Positions 14,863-21,776 of a stretch of DNA of 21,776 bases are shown in pieces. A program made the position numbers and the translations under genes. Position 1 is the first letter of the stretch. Every line of letters starts with the position of its first letter. A model generated the notes under the pieces. It saw nothing but the letters and a program-made list of their open reading frames with translations. It had not been told where the DNA came from and searched no databases. Source of the stretch: DATDDB01 sp036524005 (GTDB lineage Bacteria > Pseudomonadota > Gammaproteobacteria > Burkholderiales > Gallionellaceae); contig DATDDB010000146.1 of NCBI GenBank assembly GCA_036524005.1, forward strand, positions 1-21,776. The letters are read 5' to 3'.

Positions 14863-17352
14863 ATGATCCGCCATAAATCCGCGCTGTATTTTGCCTCGCT
14901 CTTGCTGTGTCTCGCCTTCGTCAGGCACGCCACAGCGGACGAACTCATAGACGATATCACCCTGAGGCCTGCTGCAAACGGCGAATTCAACCTGGAAATA
15001 AGGTTCGCTGCTCCGGTTCAGTACACCAGGCATTTCCCGCAAAGGAAATCGCCCACCTCTTCGATCTACTTCAAGATACTCGGGAATACCCCCCTCACCC
15101 AGTGGCAAGCCCAGCACCGCCTGCCAACATCGGACCTGATCCCCGCGCACCGCGTGCCGACCTCGGACCTGATCCGCGACATCACGGTCAGCACCACGGA
15201 CCCGAGCACCGGCCCCAAGATCCAGCTCGAATTTTCCCGACCTTCAGAATTCACCGTGAGCCCAGGGAGAAATGCCCAGACCCTGGTGATCCACATTGTT
15301 CCGGAAATGCCGCCGCAACGAAATGACGGCAAGACGGCAACCGTCCCGCCGGTCGCAGCCATCGTTCCGCCGGTTGTTGCCCCGGCCGTCGTTGCAGCAG
15401 CGCCCAAAGCCCCCGCAGCCCCGGCCACTGCCGCAACTGCCCCTGCTGCCGCGTCACCTGTTCCGGCAGCGGCATCTGCCGTACCCAGCGGCGACATCAT
15501 CGTGCCCAGCGTGGCCCTGCCGCCAATCCAGGGCAAGCTCCTGCGCCTGCCGCTCGGCGGCAAGGATGGGCTTCCCCCATTTCCCAACATAGAGCAGGTC
15601 TCACCCGATGCGTTGAAAGCAGCGCCTGCCGCAGACCTGTCTCCGGCACAACAGCTCAAGCGCACCAACGATCAGGCTGCTGCCCTGATGCTGAAAGGCG
15701 GCAAGGATCTTGTCGCTGGCCAGCCTTTTGCTGCAACCGAGTCGTTCAACGGCGTGCTCAAGCTGCCGCCCAACCGATATACCGAGGACGCCCAGTTGTG
15801 GATCGGAATCACACGGGAAAAATCAGGCCAGCTCCAGAAGGCCATACTCGAGTTCCAGGCCTACCAGAATCTCTATCCAAACGGGAAATACGCTTCCTGG
15901 GTCAACAATCGTCTCGCCATTCTGAAGATTGCTGCACCTGGCGTATTCGCGGATTTGGCGAAACCCGCCCAGGCAGCCGCCCCCCAGAAAATACAGAATA
16001 CCGAATTCCAGACCATGGAATTTGGCAGCCTGGGCATGTACTACTACACCGGCGGCAGCCGCATCAAGACGTCAGGCGGCAACCAGGCCTCCATACCGAC
16101 CATCTCGGTTGTAGACCAGAAAACGATCATGACCAACATCAACATGACGACCAACACCTACAACAACGAGTATGACAACCGTCTGGTGTTCCAGGATTTT
16201 TACGCCCGCAACCTTTTGCCCAAACAGAAAAGAAGCAACAACCGCCTCGGCGCACTCTTTTATGAATTCCGTGACCGGCTGGATGGCTACTCTGCGCGCA
16301 TCGGGCGCCAATCGGGAATAGGCGGCGGCGTAATGGGACGGTTTGACGGCATTTCTGCCGGCATGGACGTGTTCACGGATTACCGGGTGAATGTGGTCGC
16401 GGGACAGCTGGCCGACCTGACCCTGGATTCCAAGCCGAAGTTTGCCGGGACCAGCATTGATTTCGGCATCAAGGATCCATTTGGCGGATCGCTTTACGCC
16501 ATCGCACAAAAGGCAGACGGCCTGATCGATCGAAAAGCGGTGGGCGGCAACCTGAGATATTTCAACCCGTCATTCAACCTGATGAGCATGTTCGACTGGG
16601 ATACCCAGTTCCGGGCACTCAACATGTTCACCCTTCAGGGAGCTTATATCAGCGGCGGCAGCACCGACTTCAACTTCATCATAGACAAGCGCAGAAGCCC
16701 GATACTGGACGTCAGAAACGCTGTCAACGGCACGGTTACCCCAGTCACCACCCTGCTGCAGAACGGCTGGACGTTCCAGGATTTGCTGATGCTGGCTAAT
16801 CAGCGCACGGGATCCAACACATCCATGATGGTGGGCATGACCAATCACCTGAGTGAAAAATGGAATGCCGGCACCGATATTTCGATTGCAAGAAACTCGG
16901 GCATGTCCGCAAGCGGTACGTTGTTGCCTGATGGATCGGTCGGCCTGGAGGGATTCGTGCCAGCCATCCCCCCTTCCCCCAATGTGTGGACGATTTCCGA
17001 AAGATTGACCGGAAACGGGGTCATCAGGCCGCACGACATCACCAACTTCATAGTGAGTTTCAGCAAGGGGCCCACCAGCAAATCCGAGTCCTTCCTGTTC
17101 GGCAACCATATGGATCTGCAGGAAAAATGGGCGCTCGACACGAGTCTGCATTTCACTCATCAGGGCGATACCAGCGGCGGCACCGCCAACGATATTTCAC
17201 CGACTGCGCGACTGACCTACCGGGTGAGGAACAACTTTTCTTTGGATGGACAGCTGGGCCTGGACATGACCAAATTTTCCAATTCCGTGTTCCAGACGAC
17301 CACGACCACGTACCGCTACTTTGCCTCTTTCGGCTTTCAGTGGAATTTCTGA
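14863..17352 (+). CDS. Outer-membrane beta-barrel porin with periplasmic TPR-like region
   Basis: An 829-residue exported protein. Regions in order: a signal peptide (1-25, cleavage near ATA-DEL); a beta-rich periplasmic domain (27-148), somewhat AMIN-like, interrupted by a short duplication; a Pro/Ala/Val linker (158-210); a helical TPR-like segment (258-356, including YTEDAQLWIGITREKSGQ); and a long barrel region from about 383. Alternating aromatic/hydrophobic strands and the terminal Phe of FGFQWNF are the classical barrel-insertion signature. The mature protein has no cysteine, so it lacks the N-terminal CXXC of MtrB-type porins. Its place directly after two multihaem cytochromes makes it the likely sheath that lets them meet across the outer membrane, as in PCC3-type clusters. 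The start codon has no strong Shine-Dalgarno sequence. The TPR-like part may dock the periplasmic cytochrome (inference). Confidence 0.85.
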   Translation: MIRHKSALYFASLLLCLAFVRHATADELIDDITLRPAANGEFNLEIRFAAPVQYTRHFPQRKSPTSSIYFKILGNTPLTQWQAQHRLPTSDLIPAHRVPTSDLIRDITVSTTDPSTGPKIQLEFSRPSEFTVSPGRNAQTLVIHIVPEMPPQRNDGKTATVPPVAAIVPPVVAPAVVAAAPKAPAAPATAATAPAAASPVPAAASAVPSGDIIVPSVALPPIQGKLLRLPLGGKDGLPPFPNIEQVSPDALKAAPAADLSPAQQLKRTNDQAAALMLKGGKDLVAGQPFAATESFNGVLKLPPNRYTEDAQLWIGITREKSGQLQKAILEFQAYQNLYPNGKYASWVNNRLAILKIAAPGVFADLAKPAQAAAPQKIQNTEFQTMEFGSLGMYYYTGGSRIKTSGGNQASIPTISVVDQKTIMTNINMTTNTYNNEYDNRLVFQDFYARNLLPKQKRSNNRLGALFYEFRDRLDGYSARIGRQSGIGGGVMGRFDGISAGMDVFTDYRVNVVAGQLADLTLDSKPKFAGTSIDFGIKDPFGGSLYAIAQKADGLIDRKAVGGNLRYFNPSFNLMSMFDWDTQFRALNMFTLQGAYISGGSTDFNFIIDKRRSPILDVRNAVNGTVTPVTTLLQNGWTFQDLLMLANQRTGSNTSMMVGMTNHLSEKWNAGTDISIARNSGMSASGTLLPDGSVGLEGFVPAIPPSPNVWTISERLTGNGVIRPHDITNFIVSFSKGPTSKSESFLFGNHMDLQEKWALDTSLHFTHQGDTSGGTANDISPTARLTYRVRNNFSLDGQLGLDMTKFSNSVFQTTTTTYRYFASFGFQWNF
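15118..15174 (+). repeat. Short in-frame duplication in the porin's periplasmic domain
   Basis: Two 24-bp copies (15118-15141 and 15151-15174) match at 21 of 24 positions, 33 bp apart start to start. They encode RLPTSDLI and RVPTSDLI separated by PAH. The copies preserve frame and look like a recent local duplication. Confidence 0.75.
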
Positions 17353-17380
17353 GTTTGAGCTGGTCGCAACAACCAGGCGG

Positions 17381-19054
17381 TCAGCCATCCACACCCAGCA
17401 TCTCGGCGGCGTGCTTGCGCGTGGTCTCGGTGATTTTTGCCCCGCCCAGCATGCGTGCAATTTCCTCGATGCGTTCCTGCGGCTTGAGCGACTGAATATT
17501 GCTCAAAGTCACGCCGTCGTGTGCGCGCTTGCTCACCAGCCACTGCGCATCGGCACATGCCGCCACCTGCGGCAGGTGCGTGACGCACATCACCTGATGG
17601 CGCTTACCCAAGCGCTTGAGCAGTTGGCCGACGATTTCCGCCACGCGCCCGCCCACGCCGCTGTCCACCTCGTCGAAAATCAGCGTAGGCACGCCCGCCA
17701 CCTGGCTGGTGGCGACCTGTATCGCAAGGCTGATGCGCGACAGTTCGCCGCCGGATGCCACCTTGGCCAGGCCCGCCATCGGCGAACCGGGGTTGGTCGA
17801 TACCCGGAACTCGACAGACTCCAGGCCGTATGCATTGCCTTCCAGGTCCTCACCTTGTTTCAGTGGCGTCAGCGCGGCGGCGAAACTGCCGTGCATCGCC
17901 AGCGTCTGCATCGCAGCGGTGATTTCCTGGGATAGTTTGTCCGCCGCCTTGGCGCGCCCGGCGCTCAGTTTTTTCGCGGCTGCAAGGTAGCTTGTGCGCG
18001 CGGCGTCTTCCTGGCGCTGCAGCTCCTCCAGGTCCGCATCCCCGCCCAACTCCTCCAGGCGCGCGACGATGCGCCCCAGCGCCTCGGGCAATCCGTCGGG
18101 GGGCACACGGTATTTGCGTGAGGCTTCCATGATGGCGCCGATGCGCTGCTCCTGCTCGCGCAGGCGATCAGGGTCAAGGTCGAGGCGCTGCTGGTAATGG
18201 CGCAGCGCATAGACCGCCTCCTGCAGTTCGTTCTGCGCGCTTTCAAGCATAGTCAGCGTATCCTGCAAGCCAGGGTCAAACTCCAGGCCATCGCGCACGC
18301 GCGTGGACAGCATGTTCAATTGCGCCAGGCAGGCAGTATCGGCCTCGCTCAGCACATCGAGGCCCATCTGCGCCGTTTCCAGCAGGCTGGCGGCATGGGA
18401 CAGACGGCCATGTTCGGCCTGCAACTCGGTCCAGTCAGCGGCACTGAAATTCAGCGTTTCCAGTTCACGGCGCTGGAATTGCAGCAATTCGCGCTCGGCG
18501 GCCACGGCCTCGGCATTCTGCTCCAGTTCCACGCGGCGACGGTGCAGTGTCTGCCACGCATGGAACAGCTCGCCCACCGCTCCCGCCTCATCCAGGAGGC
18601 CGGCGTAACCGTCCAGCAGGTCACGCTGCGCGCCTGCGCGCAGCAGGGATTGGTGCTCGTGCTGCCCGTGAATGTCGAGCAGGAATTCACCGGCCTCGCG
18701 CAGCTGCTGCATGGTGGCGCTGCGCCCGTTGATGAAGCCGCGCGAACGACCGCCGTTGTCCATCACGCGGCGCAACAGGCACACGCCCTCGTCACCCTCC
18801 AGGCCTTGCTCCTGCAGCCATTCCTGCAATCGCGGCGCGTCTGCGATGTCGAACTCCGCACTGATTTCCGCACGGTCGCAGCCCGCGCGTACAGCGGCGG
18901 CATCGCCGCGCTCGCCCAGCGCCAGAGACAGCGCATCGATCAGGATGGATTTGCCGGCGCCGGTCTCACCGGTCAGGGCCGTGAAGCCTTGGGCGAAATC
19001 GAGTTCGAGAGAGTCTACGATGACGAAATCGCGGATACTGAGAAATTTAAGCAC
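17381..19054 (-). CDS. recN: DNA repair protein RecN
   Basis: SMC-like ATPase acting in double-strand break repair, 557 residues, normal length. The Walker A motif GETGAGKS is at 29-36, the ABC signature SGGELSR at 434-440 and Walker B LIFDEVDSG at 458-466. The middle is charged and helical, as expected for the coiled-coil arms. It converges with the porin across only 28 bases, with no clear terminator between them. On its other side nadK lies 35 bases upstream on the same strand, so the two are likely cotranscribed. In many betaproteobacteria recN is close to fur and bamE; here the electron-transfer locus separates recN from bamE. Confidence 0.97.
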   Translation of the reverse strand: MLKFLSIRDFVIVDSLELDFAQGFTALTGETGAGKSILIDALSLALGERGDAAAVRAGCDRAEISAEFDIADAPRLQEWLQEQGLEGDEGVCLLRRVMDNGGRSRGFINGRSATMQQLREAGEFLLDIHGQHEHQSLLRAGAQRDLLDGYAGLLDEAGAVGELFHAWQTLHRRRVELEQNAEAVAAERELLQFQRRELETLNFSAADWTELQAEHGRLSHAASLLETAQMGLDVLSEADTACLAQLNMLSTRVRDGLEFDPGLQDTLTMLESAQNELQEAVYALRHYQQRLDLDPDRLREQEQRIGAIMEASRKYRVPPDGLPEALGRIVARLEELGGDADLEELQRQEDAARTSYLAAAKKLSAGRAKAADKLSQEITAAMQTLAMHGSFAAALTPLKQGEDLEGNAYGLESVEFRVSTNPGSPMAGLAKVASGGELSRISLAIQVATSQVAGVPTLIFDEVDSGVGGRVAEIVGQLLKRLGKRHQVMCVTHLPQVAACADAQWLVSKRAHDGVTLSNIQSLKPQERIEEIARMLGGAKITETTRKHAAEMLGVDG

Positions 19055-19089
19055 CTAATGGATCTCCACAACCGTTGCGCGCAGGGTCA

Positions 19090-19995
19090 TCAGTACGACT
19101 TGTTCCAGAGCAGCTTTTCACGCAAGGTATGATAGTAACTATGTCCCACCGGATGCAACAGCTTGACCGGCGTGTCAGCGCGCGTGACTTTCAGCTTGTC
19201 GTTGTTCTTCAGATCAAAATAGGTGTGGCTGTCGAAGCGCACCCGCACATAGGCGGCGTGCCGCATCATGACTTCGATCTCAATTACTGACTCGCCCTTT
19301 ACCACAATGGGGCGGTTGCTCAGGGTGTGCGGGCACACCGGAACCAGTTCCATGACATCCAGGCCGGGATGCAGGATGGAGCCGCCGCAGGAAAGCGCAT
19401 AGGCGGTGGAGCCGGTGGGCGTCGCCACGATCAGCCCGTCTGCATACTGGTTGTACACGTACTCGCCGTCTACGAGCACCCTGAATTCGATCATGTTATT
19501 GGCATTGTCGCGATGCACCACCACGTCGTTGAACGCCAGCGCGCCATCCACATCCACTTCGTCGCGCAGCAGACGGGTCGCGAGCAGCATGCGCTCCTCG
19601 ACGATGAACTTGCCTTCGAGCATATCGCCTATGGTCTCCAGCATGGTTTCCAGCGAAATATCCGTAAGGAAGCCCAGCCGTCCCTGGTTCACCCCCACCA
19701 GCGGCACGCCATGGGGGGCCAGGGTGCGGGCGATGTTCAGCAGGGTGCCGTCGCCACCGAGCACGATGGCGAGATCCACATTCGCGTCCATCTCGGACAA
19801 TTCCATGGTGCGGTAGTCGGATTCCTTCACATGGACATAGCTGGCCTGGTTCAGGTGCTCGACGGTCAGCGAGTCCACCACGACCTTGACGCCTTTTTCT
19901 TCGGCCAGGAAGTCGGCCAGGCGCAGCAGGGGGCGGGCGATTTCGGTCGCCCGGTGCTTGCCGATCAGCGCTATGGTCTTGAATGGGAATTTCAT
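19090..19995 (-). CDS. nadK: NAD kinase
   Basis: Phosphorylates NAD to NADP in the cytoplasm. I chose the ATG at 19995, giving 301 residues (MKFPFKTIALIGKH...), because that start matches the family's N-terminus; an in-frame start at 20031 would add 12 unrelated residues and run into the hrcA promoter. The nucleotide-binding GGDGTLLN begins at about residue 80. NDVVVHR and the glycine-rich DGLIVATPTGSTAYALS segment are diagnostic. The gene is divergent from hrcA with 59 bases between the starts, and it precedes recN on the same strand. The nadK/recN/hrcA arrangement is familiar from betaproteobacteria. Confidence 0.96.
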   Translation of the reverse strand: MKFPFKTIALIGKHRATEIARPLLRLADFLAEEKGVKVVVDSLTVEHLNQASYVHVKESDYRTMELSEMDANVDLAIVLGGDGTLLNIARTLAPHGVPLVGVNQGRLGFLTDISLETMLETIGDMLEGKFIVEERMLLATRLLRDEVDVDGALAFNDVVVHRDNANNMIEFRVLVDGEYVYNQYADGLIVATPTGSTAYALSCGGSILHPGLDVMELVPVCPHTLSNRPIVVKGESVIEIEVMMRHAAYVRVRFDSHTYFDLKNNDKLKVTRADTPVKLLHPVGHSYYHTLREKLLWNKSY

Positions 19996-20020
19996 CCCCG
20001 CGATTAAACCATATCGGCAG

Positions 20021-20048
20021 TTTAATGACAAAGCGGCAGTGGTAGAAT
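20021..20048 (+). promoter_or_regulatory. Candidate hrcA promoter giving a leaderless transcript
   Basis: TTTAAT (20021-20026), a 16-base spacer and TAGAAT (20043-20048) precede the hrcA ATG at 20055. Transcription beginning seven bases after the -10 would start at the A of the ATG. No Shine-Dalgarno sequence and no CIRCE inverted repeat are present in the 59-bp spacer. Confidence 0.4.
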
Positions 20049-20054
20049 AGCCCC

Positions 20055-21074
20055 ATGCTCAACGAACGCGCTCAAATCCTGCTCAAAACCCTGGTGGAAC
20101 GCTACATCAGCGACGGCCAGCCGGTGGGCTCGCGCGCGCTGCAGCAGTTCTCCGGGCTGGATGTCAGCTCCGCCACCATCCGCAACGTGATGGCCGAACT
20201 CGAAGAACTGGGGCTGGTCGCCAGCCCGCATACTTCCGCCGGGCGCGTGCCCACCGGTCTGGGCTATCGTATATTTGTGGACACCCTGATGGTGGTGCAG
20301 CCGCTGGATACCGTGCGCGTGCAGCAGCTGGAGCACCAGTTGCAGCCGGACAACCCTTCGCGCCTTTTGGCGCAGGCCTCCAACCTGCTTTCCGAGCTGA
20401 CCCGCTTCGCGGGGGTAGTGGCCACCCCCAACCGCGCAGCCGTGACTGTGCGCCAGATCGAATTTCTGCGCCTGTCGGAAAAAAAGGTGCTGCTGATCAT
20501 CGTGATGCCGGATGGCGAGGTGGAAAACCGCGTGCTGATCACCGACAAGGATTACTCCCAGGGGCAACTCACCGAGGCGGGCAATTTCCTCAACCAGCAT
20601 TATGCCGGCTGCCCCTTCCACGAAATCCGCCAGCGCGTGCAGGGCGAGCTGCACCAGTTGCAGCACGACCTGACCGCACTGATGACTGCCGCCATCGCAG
20701 CGGGCGATGAGGCGGTGGCGCGCAAGCAGGAAGATTACGTCATCAGCGGCGAGCGCAACCTGCTGCATGTGCAGGACCTCTCCACCGACATGAACCGCCT
20801 GCGCGGCCTGTTCAACGTATTCGAGCAGAAGACCGACCTGCTGCGCCTGCTGGACGCCAGCCGCAATGCGCCGGGCATGCACATCTTCATCGGGGCCGAA
20901 TCAGGCCTGGCGGGGCTGGACGAATGCAGTGTGGTCACCGCACCCTACTCTGGCAACGGACAGGTGATGGGCACGCTGGCCGTGGTGGGACCGAAGCGCA
21001 TGGATTACGAGAAGGTAATCCCGATCGTGGATGTGACCGCCAGATTATTGAGCAACGCACTCTCCCAACATTGA
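20055..21074 (+). CDS. hrcA: Heat-inducible transcription repressor HrcA
   Basis: Repressor of class I heat-shock genes that binds CIRCE operators, 339 residues, usual length. The N-terminal winged-helix domain is clear: ERAQILLKTLVERYISDGQP, VGSRALQQFSGLDVSSATIR, NVMAELEELGLV and SPHTSAGRVPTGLGYR. The C-terminal part contains the conserved IFIGAESG and GTLAVVGPKRMDY segments. It diverges from nadK and is followed after 20 bases by hemH on the same strand. The order hrcA-hemH, with grpE/dnaK usually further on, is typical for Nitrosomonadales. There is no sign of autoregulation, since the spacer has no CIRCE. Confidence 0.96.
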   Translation: MLNERAQILLKTLVERYISDGQPVGSRALQQFSGLDVSSATIRNVMAELEELGLVASPHTSAGRVPTGLGYRIFVDTLMVVQPLDTVRVQQLEHQLQPDNPSRLLAQASNLLSELTRFAGVVATPNRAAVTVRQIEFLRLSEKKVLLIIVMPDGEVENRVLITDKDYSQGQLTEAGNFLNQHYAGCPFHEIRQRVQGELHQLQHDLTALMTAAIAAGDEAVARKQEDYVISGERNLLHVQDLSTDMNRLRGLFNVFEQKTDLLRLLDASRNAPGMHIFIGAESGLAGLDECSVVTAPYSGNGQVMGTLAVVGPKRMDYEKVIPIVDVTARLLSNALSQH

Positions 21075-21094
21075 AAACTATTCGCTGTTAACGA

Positions 21095-21776
21095 ATGGCT
21101 TATCTGACCGAACCCCAATATACCCACGGCACGCCGGAAAAAACCGCCGTGCTGCTCATCAACCTCGGCACGCCGGACGCGCCCACTCCCTCCGCGGTGC
21201 GCCGTTACCTCAAGGAATTCCTGAGCGACCCGCGCGTGATCGAGATTCCGAAATTCGTGTGGTGGCTGATCCTCAACGGCATCATCCTCAACACCCGCCC
21301 TAAGCAATCCGCCGCCAAATACCGCAGCATCTGGCTGCCGGAAGGCTCGCCGCACAGGGTATATACGGAACGCCTGACCAACCAGCTGCGCAAGCAACTG
21401 GCCGAGCGCGCCCCGGACGCCCCCCTGGTGGTGGACTATGCCATGCGTTACGGCAACCCTTCCATTCCCGATGTGCTGCAAAAGCTCAAGGCACAGAACT
21501 GCCAGCGCATTCTGCTAGTGCCGCTATACCCGCAATATGCCGCCAGCACCGTCGCCACCGCCCTGGATAAAGTGTTCGATGCCGTGCGCCAGATGCGCAA
21601 CGCCCCGGCACTGCGCACCATCAAGCACTTTCCGGATCATCCCGGCTACATCCAGGCCACCGCGCAGAACATCCGCGACTACTGGGCGCTGCATGGCCGC
21701 CCGGACAAGCTGGTGATGAGCTTCCATGGCCTGCCGCGGTTCACGCTGGATCGCGGCGACCCCTACCACTGCGAAT
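21095..21776 (+). CDS. hemH: Ferrochelatase, N-terminal 227 residues (3' end outside window)
   Basis: Inserts Fe(II) into the porphyrin ring in the last step of haem synthesis, peripheral to the inner membrane. The frame opens at the ATG at 21095 (MAYLTEPQYTHG) and is still open at the window end, so about the last third is missing. Diagnostic parts are VLLINLGTPDAPT, VRRYLKEFLSDPRVIEIP, YAMRYGNPS, ILLVPLYPQYAAST and the catalytic-His motif MSFHGLP with His211. It follows hrcA by 20 bases and may be cotranscribed with it. The supply of haem for 42 c-type sites in the neighbouring locus makes it relevant, but its location here is ordinary housekeeping synteny. Confidence 0.95.
   Translation, partial: MAYLTEPQYTHGTPEKTAVLLINLGTPDAPTPSAVRRYLKEFLSDPRVIEIPKFVWWLILNGIILNTRPKQSAAKYRSIWLPEGSPHRVYTERLTNQLRKQLAERAPDAPLVVDYAMRYGNPSIPDVLQKLKAQNCQRILLVPLYPQYAASTVATALDKVFDAVRQMRNAPALRTIKHFPDHPGYIQATAQNIRDYWALHGRPDKLVMSFHGLPRFTLDRGDPYHCE

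Noticed and set aside
17353..17380. Terminator between the porin and recN
   Set aside because: Only a weak 5-bp stem (CTGGT/ACCAG) without a T run is visible.
19996..20054. Possible CIRCE operator upstream of hrcA
   Set aside because: No TTAGCACTC-type inverted repeat is present; only a short direct CGGCAGT repeat is seen.

Overview
The window looks like a chromosomal segment of a betaproteobacterium, most likely Nitrosomonadales, with Gallionellaceae (Sideroxydans/Gallionella-like iron oxidisers) the best guess. The reasons are the housekeeping synteny (ribF-ileS-lspA-ispH; bamE-dapB; recN, nadK, hrcA, hemH) and a central multiheme-cytochrome/porin locus like the 'PCC3' porin-cytochrome clusters reported from that family. 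The cluster name comes from memory and was not checked by a search.

Layout. Positions 1-414 hold the end of an unrecognised gene, followed by a repeat-rich spacer (415-664). Positions 665-5925 (minus) are the operon ribF-ileS-lspA-ispH, whose genes overlap by 8 bp or abut. Positions 6076-8024 (minus) hold bamE-dapB, a four-helix membrane protein and a small DUF1161-like periplasmic protein, closed by a strong hairpin. Positions 8099-17352 are the locus of interest. A membrane-anchored iron-sulfur/FAD/NAD(P) oxidoreductase (minus) diverges from a five-helix b-type cytochrome with two His pairs. Then come a Lys-rich 21-haem cytochrome c built from six tri-haem modules, a second 21-site cytochrome c of very different composition, and an outer-membrane beta-barrel with a periplasmic TPR-like region. 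Positions 17381-21776 return to housekeeping: recN and nadK (minus), hrcA and the 5' part of hemH (plus).

How the parts may work together (inference): the flavoprotein and b-type cytochrome would move electrons across the inner membrane. The Lys-rich cytochrome would span the periplasm, and the barrel plus the second cytochrome would cross the outer membrane. This would be a complete extracellular electron-transfer route with 42 c-type and two b-type haem sites. Direction (Fe(II) oxidation or metal reduction) cannot be read from the sequence.

The locus lies between recN and bamE, where many relatives carry fur, the iron-responsive regulator. No fur is present in this window. I see no tRNA, rRNA, CRISPR array, transposase or integrase.
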